The position numbers and the translations under genes are program-made. Below, piece after piece: positions 25,346 to 32,819 of a stretch of 32,885 nt of DNA (its first letter is position 1; the number at the start of each line of letters is the position of its first letter). Source of the DNA: Bdellovibrionales bacterium (GTDB taxonomy: Bacteria > Bdellovibrionota > UBA1018 > JADZFF01); assembly GCA_020850015.1 (NCBI GenBank), contig JADZFF010000063.1, positions 1 to 32,885 of the forward strand, read 5' to 3'. The notes below the pieces were generated by a model. It had not been told where the DNA came from. It did not search any database and saw only the letters and a list, made by a program, of their open reading frames with translations.

Positions 25346-25358
25346 GTCTGCGTCGCGC

Positions 25359-26528
25359 TCAGGCCCGGCCGCCGCGGCCGACTTCGGATTTCAGGACGTC
25401 GATGCCCGGCAGGCCGTTGCCCACCAGGTACTCCAGCACGGCGCCGCCGCCGGTGGAGAGGTGGTCGAATCCCGCCTCATGACCGGAGACCTTCACGGCC
25501 GACACGGTGTCGCCGCCACCTACGACCTTCAGCACGCCGGGAAGCTCGGCCAGAAACTTCGCCACGGCGAAGGTGCCGCCCGAGTACTCGGGCTTTTCGA
25601 ACCAGCCCAGGGGGCCGTTCCAGAACACCGTCTTCGCGCCACCGAGGAATCGGCAGAAGCGATCCACGGTCTTCGGCCCGATGTCGAAGGCTTCAACCAG
25701 GTCTTCGGGGAGCAGCACCGGGATGTCCCGTCGCTCGGCCTCTTTGAGAATAGTCGCCGCCGCGCGCACGTCTTCGGGCGCGGGCTGCTTGGCGTTCGCT
25801 GGTACCTTTGTTCCCCGAGCCGCGTCGAAGGCGAAGGCCATCGCGCCCCCCACGAGCACGCCGTCGGCGTTGCGCATGAGGGACTGCAGGGTCTCGATCT
25901 TGTCGCTGACCTTGGCGCCGCCCAACAGCAGATAGAAAGGCTTGGGTGCGGCGTGAAGGAGCTTGTCCATGAACTGGAGCTCCTTCTCGATCAGGAATCC
26001 CACGCCCTTTTTCGGAGCGGCCTTCGGGAGGCCGTACACGGAGGCATGTTTGCGGTGCGAGGTACCGAAGGCGTCGTTGATGTAGACATCCGTGAGGCGC
26101 AGAAGGCCGTTCACGAAGTCAGGAGTGCAGGCCTCCTCGCCGCCGTGGAAGCGGAGATTCTCAAGCAGCAGCACCTGGCCCTGCTTCAGGCCCTGGGTCA
26201 TGAGCTCGATGCCTTCGCCCACACAGTCGTCCGCGAGCGTGACGTCCACACCGAGCAGATTCGCCAGATGCGTGGCCACGGGCTCGAGCGAGTACTTCGG
26301 GTCGGGCTTCGACTTGGGCCGGCCCAGGTGAGAGGCCAGGATCACCTTCGCGTTCTGCTCGAGCGCGTACTTGATCGTGGGCAGTGCCTCCTGGATGCGG
26401 TTGTCGTCTTCGACCTTCCGCAGACCTTCGGCGTCGGGCTCAGAGAGCGGGACGTTGAAGTCCACGCGGATGAACACGCGCTGGTTCTTGAGTTCGAAGT
26501 CCCTGATGCTCTTGATTCCCAGCGCCAC
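25359..26528 (-). CDS. pgk: Phosphoglycerate kinase
   Basis: PGK transfers phosphate from 1,3-bisphosphoglycerate to ADP. The 389-residue product is the usual length. Substrate-binding blocks RVDFNVPLS, ASHLGRPKS, LLENLRFHGGEE, and NDAFGTSHRKHAS are present in the N-domain. Nucleotide-domain blocks LLGGAKVSDKIE, GPLGWFEKPEY and VVGGGDTVSAV are intact in the C-domain. It follows gap by 10 bp and precedes tpiA by 13 bp. Confidence 0.98.
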   Translation of the reverse strand: MALGIKSIRDFELKNQRVFIRVDFNVPLSEPDAEGLRKVEDDNRIQEALPTIKYALEQNAKVILASHLGRPKSKPDPKYSLEPVATHLANLLGVDVTLADDCVGEGIELMTQGLKQGQVLLLENLRFHGGEEACTPDFVNGLLRLTDVYINDAFGTSHRKHASVYGLPKAAPKKGVGFLIEKELQFMDKLLHAAPKPFYLLLGGAKVSDKIETLQSLMRNADGVLVGGAMAFAFDAARGTKVPANAKQPAPEDVRAAATILKEAERRDIPVLLPEDLVEAFDIGPKTVDRFCRFLGGAKTVFWNGPLGWFEKPEYSGGTFAVAKFLAELPGVLKVVGGGDTVSAVKVSGHEAGFDHLSTGGGAVLEYLVGNGLPGIDVLKSEVGRGGRA

Positions 26529-26538
26529 GTCGCCGCCC

Positions 26539-27552
26539 TTACATGCCCTTCCGGGCCATGTGCAGGGTGAGGTCGATCATGCGGGCGGAGAAGCCGCTCT
26601 CGTTGTCGTACCAGCTCAGCACCTTCACCAGGTTGCCCTCGACCACCGCCGTGCAGTCGGCGTCGATGCCGGAGCTCAGGAGGGAGCCGTTGTGATCAGT
26701 GGACACGAGCGGCACGTCGAAGTAGCCCAGGATGCCCTTCATCGGGCCTTCCGCGGCCTTCTTGAAGGCGGCGTTGAGCTCGGCCTTCGTGGCGGCCTTC
26801 TTCAGCTCGCCCGTGAAATCCACGATCGACACGTTCGGGGTGGGCACGCGCACGGAGATGCCGTCGAGCTTGCCCTTGAGGTGTGGGAGCACCTCGCCCA
26901 CGGCCTTTGCGGCACCCGTGGAGGTGGGGATCATGTTCATCGCGGCCGCGCGGGCGCGGCGAAGATCCTTGTGCGGGAGGTCCAGGAGCTGTTGGTCGTT
27001 CGTGTAGGAGTGCACGGTAAGCATCGTGCCGCGCACCACGCCGAAGCTGTCATCGAGCACCTTCACGAGGGGGGCCAGGCAGTTCGTGGTGCAGCTCGCG
27101 TTCGACACCACGTGGTGCTTCGAGGGGTCGTAGCTGTTTTCGTTCACGCCCATGCAGAAGGTGGCGTCGGGGCCGTCGCCGGGCGCCGAGATGATCACTT
27201 TCTTCGCTCCGGCCTGAAGATGCAGGCCGCCCTTCTCCTTGCTGCGGAAGATGCCCGTGCACTCGTGCACGAAGGAGGCCCCGATCTTGCCCCAGGGAAG
27301 CTTCGAGGGGTCCTTCTCGGCGGTGCAGGTGATCTTGCGGCCGTTCACCACGAGGGCGCCGCCCTCCACGTGCACGTCCTGCTTGAGGGTGCCGTGCACG
27401 GAGTCGTACTTGAAGAGGTGGGCCAGCACGTCCACCGAGGTCAGGTCGTTGATCCCGACGATCTCGATCTGGGGGTTGTCGAGCGCCAAACGGGCGATCT
27501 TCCGGCCGATCCGGCCGAAGCCATTGATTCCGACTTTGAGGGTGTTGGGCAT
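26539..27552 (-). CDS. gapA: Glyceraldehyde-3-phosphate dehydrogenase, type I
   Basis: The enzyme oxidises glyceraldehyde-3-phosphate to 1,3-bisphosphoglycerate with NAD+. The 337-residue product has the Rossmann start KVGINGFGRIGR, the active-site cysteine in SNASCTTNCLAP, the HSYTNDQ histidine region, RAAAMNMIPTSTGAAKAVG, and the end WYDNESGFSARM. It is the first gene of the gap-pgk-tpi-secG cluster. AAGGGGAG lies about 12 nt before the ATG, and the 118-bp divergent gap to polX should contain its promoter, but I find no convincing -35/-10 pair. Confidence 0.98.
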   Translation of the reverse strand: MPNTLKVGINGFGRIGRKIARLALDNPQIEIVGINDLTSVDVLAHLFKYDSVHGTLKQDVHVEGGALVVNGRKITCTAEKDPSKLPWGKIGASFVHECTGIFRSKEKGGLHLQAGAKKVIISAPGDGPDATFCMGVNENSYDPSKHHVVSNASCTTNCLAPLVKVLDDSFGVVRGTMLTVHSYTNDQQLLDLPHKDLRRARAAAMNMIPTSTGAAKAVGEVLPHLKGKLDGISVRVPTPNVSIVDFTGELKKAATKAELNAAFKKAAEGPMKGILGYFDVPLVSTDHNGSLLSSGIDADCTAVVEGNLVKVLSWYDNESGFSARMIDLTLHMARKGM

Positions 27553-27670
27553 GGCCCGGATTTACTCCCCTTGGGGGCGGAGCGGCAAGCCATTTCCAGC
27601 ACTTGATGCGGGGCGATACGGTCCCAAGAGGGGTGGACCCGGCCCCTCCCGACGGGGTAGCCAGTGGGCC

Positions 27671-29323
27671 ATGTCTGCCACCCCCGCCACGCTTGCCGAG
27701 CTGCTCTCCGAGATGCGCCAGTGCCTCGTCCTCAAGGGCGAGAACCCCTTCAAGATTCGCGCGTTCGAGAAGGCCGAAGGGGTGCTCGCGGGCAGGGACG
27801 ACGTGGCCGAGCGGGCGCGTACGGGCACCCTTTTGGAGCTCGACGGCATCGGCAAAGGCATCGCGGCCGTGGTCACCGAGTGGGTGAAAACGGGCCGCTC
27901 TAAGGAGCTTGAGGAGCTGCAGGCCTCGATTCCGCCCGCGCTCAGGGAGTTCACTCGCATCCCAGGCCTTGGGCCCAAGAAGGCGCAGGCCTTGATCGAC
28001 GAGCTCGGCATCGAGACCCTGGGTGAGCTCGAGTACGCCTGCCGCGAGAACCGGCTCCAGGGCCTGAAGGGCTTCGGCGAGAAAGCGCAGGCCAAGATCC
28101 TCGAAGGCGTGCAGTTCCTGATGGCTGCCCGGGAGCGGCTCCGCTGGGTGGACGCGAAGGCACAGGACGAGGCCGCGCGTGTGTTTCTGGCGGGTGCGCT
28201 CAAGGGCGTCACGGGCGCGAGGCTCGAACCGGCCGGAGAGTTTCGCCGGCGCCTGGAGGTCGTGAGCGGGCTCGACTACCTCGTGGGCCTGCCCTCGGGG
28301 CCCGCGGGGGCGAAAGCGCGCGAGGCCGTGGAGCATGCCGTGGCCGAGTTCCGGAAGGCCCAGCCCGAGGCACTGCCGCTTCGCATGCACTTCGCGGGAG
28401 AGGCCGACTTCGGCTCGGCCTGGGCGAAGGCCACGGCCTCGCCGGAGCACTGGAAGGCTCTGGGCGCGCCCAAGGCCGAGGCCGCCTCCGAGGAAGATTT
28501 CTACAGGAGCTTGGGCCTTCCCTGGATCGCGCCCGAGATGCGCGAAACCGGCGAAGAGGTGGCGCTCGCCCGCACGGGCAGGCTCGCCACGGTGCTCCCC
28601 TGGGACGGTATCCAGGGCGTGTTCCACAACCACACCGTGGCCTCCGACGGCGCGGCCACGCTTGAGGAGATGGTGGCCGAGGCCTCGCGCCTGGGCCTGA
28701 AGTACATCGGCATCTCCGATCACTCGCAGAGCGCCTTTTACGCGCAGGGCCTGAAGGAGGAGGCGCTCGAGAAGCAGCATCAAGAAGTGAAGCGGGTACA
28801 GAAGAAGTACCCCGGCGTGCGCATCTTCTGGGGCGTGGAAAGCGATATCCTGCAGGACGGCTCGCTCGACTACCCGGACGCCGTGCTCGCGCGCATGGAC
28901 TTCGTGATCGCCTCGATCCACTCGCGCTTCCAGATGGACCGCGAGGCCATGACGGAGCGCCTTCTCAAGGCCGTGCGCAACCCGCGCACCACGATGCTCG
29001 GCCACCTCACGGGCCGCCTCCTCCTGGGCCGCAAGGGCTACGACTTCGACTTCGAGAAGGTCTTCGCCGAGTGCGCCAAGCGCGGCGTGGTCGTGGAGAT
29101 CAACGCGCACCCGCAGCGGCTCGACGTCGACTGGCGCTGGGGGAAACGTCTCCGTGAGCTCGGAGTCCGCGTGTCGGTGAACCCGGATGCCCATGAGCTC
29201 GCGGGCCTGCAGGACGTCGTGCACGGCGTGAACGTGGCGCGGAAGGCGCTGCTCCCGGCCGCGCAGGTGGTGAACACGCGCGACGTGGCCGGAGTGGAGC
29301 GCTGGCTCGCTCAAAGAATCTAG
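27671..29323 (+). CDS. polX: PolX-type protein: degenerate family X polymerase fused to an intact PHP phosphoesterase
   Basis: Bacterial PolX combines a family X polymerase with a PHP 3'-5' exonuclease/AP-site domain in base-excision repair. The 550-residue product has the N-terminal helix-hairpin-helix region (LKGENPFKIRAFEKAEGVL; IPGLGPKKAQALIDELGI). The palm domain is changed: the usual GSxRR...GDIDLLV block reads AGEFRRRLEVVSGLDYLV (about residues 188-205), and the usual DLRVV is PLRMH, so probably all but one catalytic aspartate is gone. The PHP domain looks intact: FHNHTVASDG, ISDHSQSAFYAQGL, GVESDILQDGSLDYPD, VIASIHSRF, MLGHLTGRLL, VVEINAHPQRLD and VNPDAHE. It probably works as a nuclease only. 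The ATG at 27671 is taken because the conserved N-terminus starts there. Confidence 0.9.
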   Translation: MSATPATLAELLSEMRQCLVLKGENPFKIRAFEKAEGVLAGRDDVAERARTGTLLELDGIGKGIAAVVTEWVKTGRSKELEELQASIPPALREFTRIPGLGPKKAQALIDELGIETLGELEYACRENRLQGLKGFGEKAQAKILEGVQFLMAARERLRWVDAKAQDEAARVFLAGALKGVTGARLEPAGEFRRRLEVVSGLDYLVGLPSGPAGAKAREAVEHAVAEFRKAQPEALPLRMHFAGEADFGSAWAKATASPEHWKALGAPKAEAASEEDFYRSLGLPWIAPEMRETGEEVALARTGRLATVLPWDGIQGVFHNHTVASDGAATLEEMVAEASRLGLKYIGISDHSQSAFYAQGLKEEALEKQHQEVKRVQKKYPGVRIFWGVESDILQDGSLDYPDAVLARMDFVIASIHSRFQMDREAMTERLLKAVRNPRTTMLGHLTGRLLLGRKGYDFDFEKVFAECAKRGVVVEINAHPQRLDVDWRWGKRLRELGVRVSVNPDAHELAGLQDVVHGVNVARKALLPAAQVVNTRDVAGVERWLAQRI

Positions 29324-29328
29324 GACGT

Positions 29329-29362
29329 AGCGGACGCCCACCCCGAGGGGTAAGCGTCCGCT
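29329..29362. terminator. Probable bidirectional terminator hairpin between convergent genes
   Basis: AGCGGACGC (29329-29337) pairs with GCGTCCGCT (29354-29362), a perfect 9-bp stem, and the loop holds an inner ACCCC-GA-GGGGT hairpin. It begins 5 bp after the polX stop and ends 6 bp before the stop of the opposing gene. It lacks a T tract. Confidence 0.55.
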
Positions 29363-29368
29363 GTCGAA

Positions 29369-29953
29369 CTACTTCGCGGCCTGGGCCATGGACTCGGCCA
29401 TCGCGCGCGACACGCGCTCGGCCACGAGCACGGCGTCGGCCGAGAACATCGGCTTGAGCTCCTGCCAGCGCGCCAGGGCTTGGGGCAGGGTGTTTTCACC
29501 GGCTGCGGTCATGTCGGCCTCGATCTGCTGCATGGCCGCGTTGAGCTCGGGAAGCTCGTGGTGGTAGACCGCGATCTGCTCGCCCGAGAGGCCGAGCCGA
29601 CGGGCATTCTCGGCGGAGAGCTCGCCGAAGCCCATTGTGGGATGGTCGCCATGCTCATCCAGAACGACTAACCCCGCCAGGGCGAAGGCTGCGGCCGCGT
29701 ACCCAACGATCACGCAGTTGAGGGCGGCGCCCCATCCCCCCCCCGAGTTCGCCTCGGCGCAAGCGACGGCCGCGACGACGCCGCCGCCCAGGGTCATGAG
29801 ACCACCCACGGCCATTACGGGCACTCCCACCGCGCCGCCGCCGAAGAGCGTGATCACGCCGCCGACTGCGGCCTCGGCGCGCTTCGTAGCGATCGGGCTG
29901 AAGGCGAGAGCGGTGGCCAATGCCAGCGCTCCGATTTGTGTACGAGTTTTCAT
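29369..29953 (-). CDS. Secreted or membrane glycine-rich protein, larger member of a tandem paralogue pair
   Basis: The 194-residue product has a signal peptide (MKTRTQIGALALATALAFSP, then IATKRAEA). It is followed by a glycine-rich hydrophobic region with two likely membrane hairpins (VGGVITLFGGGAVGVPVMAV; LNCVIVGYAAAAFALAGLVV) and a helical C-terminal domain. The last 45 residues (AGENTLPQALARWQELKPMF, then SADAVLVAERVSRAMAESM) are clearly related to those of the gene at 29981-30229. An excellent ribosome site, AAGGAG, lies 6 nt before the ATG. No known family is recognised. It may be an envelope protein whose conserved C-terminal helix is the functional part. Confidence 0.72.
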   Translation of the reverse strand: MKTRTQIGALALATALAFSPIATKRAEAAVGGVITLFGGGAVGVPVMAVGGLMTLGGGVVAAVACAEANSGGGWGAALNCVIVGYAAAAFALAGLVVLDEHGDHPTMGFGELSAENARRLGLSGEQIAVYHHELPELNAAMQQIEADMTAAGENTLPQALARWQELKPMFSADAVLVAERVSRAMAESMAQAAK

Positions 29954-29980
29954 AGAGTTCTCCTTGGTTTTGAGTCCCGA

Positions 29981-30229
29981 TCAGGGACGGTATTGGGACA
30001 GGTTTTCCTGGAGGTCGCGTGAGATGCGCTCGGCGAACGAGAATGCTTCCGGCGAAAACATCGGCTTGACCACCAGCCAGCGCGCCTGCGCCTGGGGCGG
30101 GGTGTTCTCGCCCGCCGCGAACACGCCGACTCCCGCCTCCGCGCGCCGGGGGCTCAGCGCGCCGAGCGCGAGCGAGCAGGCCAGGGCGACGGAAAGGACC
30201 TGCTGGCGATGTGAAGATCGAGCTTTCAC
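29981..30229 (-). CDS. Small secreted protein, short paralogue of the downstream gene
   Basis: The 82-residue product starts at a GTG with GGAG before it. It has a signal peptide (VKARSSHRQQVLSVALACSL, cut near RRAEA). Directly after that comes the C-terminal motif shared with its neighbour: AGENTPPQAQARWLVVKPMF, then SPEAFSFAERISRDLQENL. It lacks the glycine-rich membrane region. The ribosome-site regions of the two genes are also alike (GGAGAAYTCT just before the start), pointing to a tandem duplication with an internal deletion in this copy or an insertion in the other. The gap between the genes is 27 bp, so they are cotranscribed. Confidence 0.65.
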   Translation of the reverse strand: MKARSSHRQQVLSVALACSLALGALSPRRAEAGVGVFAAGENTPPQAQARWLVVKPMFSPEAFSFAERISRDLQENLSQYRP

Positions 30230-30341
30230 AGAATTCTCCAGGGACTTTGGGTTGATCGAGCAGGGCGCAATCTAAAGAAATGAACGCATTGCGTCACGTG
30301 ACTGTTCTCTGCGCATTCCGGCGCCGGGCAAGATGCCCGAA

Positions 30342-30360
30342 CGGTTCCAGGCCGGAACCG
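30342..30360 (+). repeat. Left palindrome of unit B
   Basis: CGGTTCC-AGGCC-GGAACCG, a perfect 7-bp stem with a 5-nt loop. It lies 125 bp before the ATG of the transposase. Confidence 0.7.
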
Positions 30361-30484
30361 AAAGCGCGTTCACCGTCGGAAGTGCGACTTCCCGGGGTGA
30401 GTCGGTTCACGGCCGACCAACCCCTTAGTCTTGGGCGGCACCTAGGGTTTGGACACTGGTCAGGACCTTGCATCGCCGTCGGTC

Positions 30485-31333
30485 ATGGTATTTCCCAGGC
30501 TCTTTCACTTGGTCGCGCGTGTGGAACGCGGACTCACGGGGCAAGCCATCCCGCTTAACGATCGCGAGCTCTGCGTGGCGGTCTGGGCGCGCCTGAAACG
30601 AAGCTTCCCGGGCGCTCCGGCCTGCGTGCTCATGCCCGATCATGCGCACTTGCTCGCGGAGGGTGATCCAGGGCAGCTCCGTCGCCGGTGGGCGCGGGCG
30701 CTCTCGTCGGCAGTCCGCGACGCCTCCTGGCGCTGGGAGCCATTTCCTTTGCCCGCACCCATTCCGAACGCGCAACATCTGGCTCGCCAACTTCGCTATT
30801 TGCACCTAAACCCCTGCCGCGCCGGGCTTTGCTCAGACCCGCTGGAGTGGGAGTGGAGCACGCATCGGGACTGGATGGGGTGCGTCGATCCGTCCTGGCC
30901 GGAAGTCGAGCGCTGGGGGCGGATCCTGGGCTGGTGGGGAACGGGTGGGCCCGAACGCATGCACCGCTATGTCTCCTCGGACCCCGCAGTTCGGGTGACG
31001 GGAACTCCGCCCATCTCCGCCGGGCACGCCAAAGTGGAGGAGTGTTCGGTACGAGAGGTTCTACGGGCGGTGGCGGCCAGTCGACGTGTCACGGTCGATG
31101 TCGCGAAGATGCCGCGTTTGGACAGGAGGCTTGTCGTCAAGCTGGCGGCCGAGTGTTCGGGGTTGAGGCCCGTTCAGATCGCCGCGCGGCTGGGGCTTAC
31201 ACGGCAGGCCGCAGCGCGGATTCTCAGGCGCGCCCCGCCGTCGGCGCGCGCCCGGGCGGCCGTTCTCCAGGTGCTCTCGGATCCGAGGACGCGTTGGGAT
31301 CGGTTCCCCCCGGGAACCGATCGGCGATTCTGA
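30485..31333 (+). CDS. Y1 (HUH) REP-associated tyrosine transposase with C-terminal helix-turn-helix
   Basis: The 282-residue product is a paralogue of the protein at 13643-14494. The HUH motif is HAH in VLMPDHAHLLAEGD. The probable catalytic tyrosine is in RQLRYLHLNPCRAGL, followed by LEWEWSTHRDWMG and a shared YVSSDPAVRVTGTPP segment. The C-terminal region carries PVQIAARLGLTRQAAARILR, a helix-turn-helix in the same place as in its paralogue. It ends DRFPPGTDRRF, encoded by the right palindrome. The ATG at 30485 gives nearly the same length as unit A's protein and the equivalent N-terminus (MVFPRLFHLVARVERG against MTFPEIYHLAARAERS). A TTG at 30449 would add 12 unrelated residues. The ribosome site is weak. 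No inactivating change is seen. Confidence 0.85.
   Translation: MVFPRLFHLVARVERGLTGQAIPLNDRELCVAVWARLKRSFPGAPACVLMPDHAHLLAEGDPGQLRRRWARALSSAVRDASWRWEPFPLPAPIPNAQHLARQLRYLHLNPCRAGLCSDPLEWEWSTHRDWMGCVDPSWPEVERWGRILGWWGTGGPERMHRYVSSDPAVRVTGTPPISAGHAKVEECSVREVLRAVAASRRVTVDVAKMPRLDRRLVVKLAAECSGLRPVQIAARLGLTRQAAARILRRAPPSARARAAVLQVLSDPRTRWDRFPPGTDRRF
31298..31322 (+). repeat. First right palindrome of unit B, inside the transposase coding end
   Basis: GATCGGTTCCC (31298-31308), loop CCC, GGGAACCGATC (31312-31322): a perfect 11-bp stem. It encodes the DRFPPGTDR residues at the C-terminus of the transposase. Confidence 0.8.
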
Positions 31334-31348
31334 CGCGGTGAAAGGGGT

Positions 31349-31375
31349 CGATCGGTTCCCGGGCGGAACCGATCG
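31349..31375 (+). repeat. Second right palindrome of unit B
   Basis: CGATCGGTTCC (31349-31359), loop CGGGC, GGAACCGATCG (31365-31375): a perfect 11-bp stem, 16 bp after the transposase stop. It could also end transcription of the gene, though no T tract follows. Confidence 0.8.
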
Positions 31376-31443
31376 TACGTTGCCCCGCCAGCGCGGCCCG
31401 CCCGCGCCTTGCCATCCGCCCCCGGCCCCGGTACGTCGGCCCC

Positions 31444-32193
31444 ATGGGCCTCCTCGATGAACGCATGACCGCCTCGCAGGTGAAGAGGGAGCGCGCGCGC
31501 ATGGGCAAGGTGCTCTCGATCCTCAAGGCGGCCTATCCGGACGCCAAATGCGCGCTGGAGTATCGCACGCCCTACCAGCTTCTCGCCGCCACGATCCTCT
31601 CCGCGCAGTGCACGGACGCGATGGTGAACCGGGTGTCGCCCGTGCTCTTCGCCCGTTACCCGGACGCCCGCGCGATGGCGGACGGCAAGATGGAGGAGAT
31701 CGAGCGCATCATCCGCTCCACGGGCTTCTACAAGAACAAGGCGCAGAGCCTGAAGGAGATGTCGCAGGCCCTGCTGCGGGAGTACGGCGGGCAAGTACCG
31801 GCGAGTATGGAAAAGCTGACGCGTCTGCGCGGCGTGGGCCGCAAGACCGCGAACGTGGTGCTCGGCAACGCCTTCGGGATCCCGGGCCTCGTCGTGGATA
31901 CGCATGTGGGTCGGCTCTGTCACCGAATGGGATTCACGGAGGAACAGGCCCCCGAGCGCGTGGAGGCCGAGATGATGGAGCTCGTGCCGAAGTCGGACTG
32001 GACGATCTTCTCGCACCTGCTGATCTCGCACGGCCGAGCCGTGTGCATTGCCCGAAAGGCTGCCTGCGAGCGCTGCCCGGTTGCGGAGCTTTGCCCGAAG
32101 GTTGATGTTCCGCAGTTCGAAACCCGACCCCCAAAGTCCACTGGCTTGACGCGTCGCTCCTCTCCAGCTAGGAGTAGGGCACCGTCCAAGTGA
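31444..32193 (+). CDS. nth: Endonuclease III (DNA glycosylase/AP lyase with 4Fe-4S cluster)
   Basis: Nth removes oxidised pyrimidines and cuts the abasic site. The 249-residue product has the helix-hairpin-helix LTRLRGVGRKTANVVLGNAF with catalytic K134, the aspartate D152 in VDTHVGRLCHR, and the C-terminal cluster cysteines C201, C208, C211 and C217 in the exact C-x6-C-x2-C-x5-C spacing. About 25 extra basic residues follow the cluster. The start is uncertain: ATG at 31444 has no ribosome site, and ATG at 31465 is equally possible; both leave the catalytic domain whole. It is a second base-excision repair gene in the window besides xthA and polX. Confidence 0.95.
   Translation: MGLLDERMTASQVKRERARMGKVLSILKAAYPDAKCALEYRTPYQLLAATILSAQCTDAMVNRVSPVLFARYPDARAMADGKMEEIERIIRSTGFYKNKAQSLKEMSQALLREYGGQVPASMEKLTRLRGVGRKTANVVLGNAFGIPGLVVDTHVGRLCHRMGFTEEQAPERVEAEMMELVPKSDWTIFSHLLISHGRAVCIARKAACERCPVAELCPKVDVPQFETRPPKSTGLTRRSSPARSRAPSK
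32146..32174 (+). promoter_or_regulatory. Candidate promoter for the secreted cysteine-containing protein
   Basis: TTGACG and TAGGAG are separated by 17 bp, located in the last codons of nth. Transcription would start near 32181, with a leader of about 55 nt to the ATG at 32236. Confidence 0.35.
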
Positions 32194-32235
32194 ATCGTAT
32201 TGGGTGAGTCCACACCGTTGAGGGAGATTCAGGGA

Positions 32236-32799
32236 ATGCGTATGCCATTGCTGTCATTTGTTGTTTTAATGTCACTCGCCACGGCGGGCTCGGCTTCCGC
32301 CAACTGGCACGACGAACCGTTGCCCTGGTTCCCGATGCCCTGGGAACCGGCTTGCGGGAAGAACTACCTCTCTGAGAACTACGGGCTCGCGCAGGGCGCG
32401 GCCTACCTCGGTCAGACGATGATCCCGCCCAGCACGGCCAACCAGCTCTGTCAGCGGCTGGGCCGCGAAGCGGGCGAAAAGCTCGCGCGCGATCAGGCGA
32501 ACAACCAGCCCTGGTGCAACCGTGCCTTCGACCGCGGCCTCCAGAGCGGCCTGCGTTTCGAGGTTCCAACCGTCGAGACCCCCTCGGAGTGCTGGCATGC
32601 CGGCTACGCCCTGGGTGCCGCCCGTCTGGAAAACGCCCTCCGTCGGGATTTGGAGTCGGAAGTGGGAAGCCGTTGCATGCGCGAATATCGCCGGGGCTGG
32701 ACCTTCTACAAGGAGCAGAAGGTGCCCGAGCTGAATGGCGACAACTTCACCAACCACTGCTTCATGACGGGCTACGACGACGCCAGCATCGCACCCTGA
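32236..32799 (+). CDS. Secreted cysteine-containing protein of unknown function
   Basis: The 187-residue product has a signal peptide (MRMPLLSFVVLMSLATAGSA, cut near SASA). The mature protein has six cysteines (EPACGKN, NQLCQRL, PWCNRAF, SECWHAG, SRCMREY, NHCFMTG), which suggests three disulfides. Repeated YxxG/GxxxG-type helices (YGLAQGAAYLGQ, FDRGLQSGLRF, HAGYALGAARLENAL, YRRGWTFYKE) recall small periplasmic repeat folds. I recognise no family. AGGGAG lies 9 nt before the ATG at 32236; a start 36 bp upstream would lengthen the N-terminus with polar residues before the signal. The next gene follows after 20 bp. Confidence 0.75.
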   Translation: MRMPLLSFVVLMSLATAGSASANWHDEPLPWFPMPWEPACGKNYLSENYGLAQGAAYLGQTMIPPSTANQLCQRLGREAGEKLARDQANNQPWCNRAFDRGLQSGLRFEVPTVETPSECWHAGYALGAARLENALRRDLESEVGSRCMREYRRGWTFYKEQKVPELNGDNFTNHCFMTGYDDASIAP

Positions 32800-32819
32800 G
32801 GCTGTGGTAGAAGGGGCCC

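Larger units (their letters stand above)
30342..31375 (+). mobile_element. REPtron-like unit B: second Y1 transposase gene with flanking palindromes
   Basis: The transposase gene (30485-31333) has a palindrome on its left (30342-30360) and two strong palindromes on its right (31298-31322 and 31349-31375), all built on GGTTCC/GGAACC arms. The right pair have starts of the GGAACCGATCG motif 52 bp apart, close to the 51 bp of unit A. A matching second left palindrome is not clear; only GGTTC remains at 30404-30408. Mobility is inferred from the gene family and arrangement. Confidence 0.6.

Noticed and set aside
27050-29341. Very long minus-strand open frame (about 760 codons) opposite polX and part of gapA
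   Set aside because: It is antisense to two clearly recognised genes with conserved motifs, is rich in Leu/Arg/His as expected for a GC-rich shadow, and shows no family signature.
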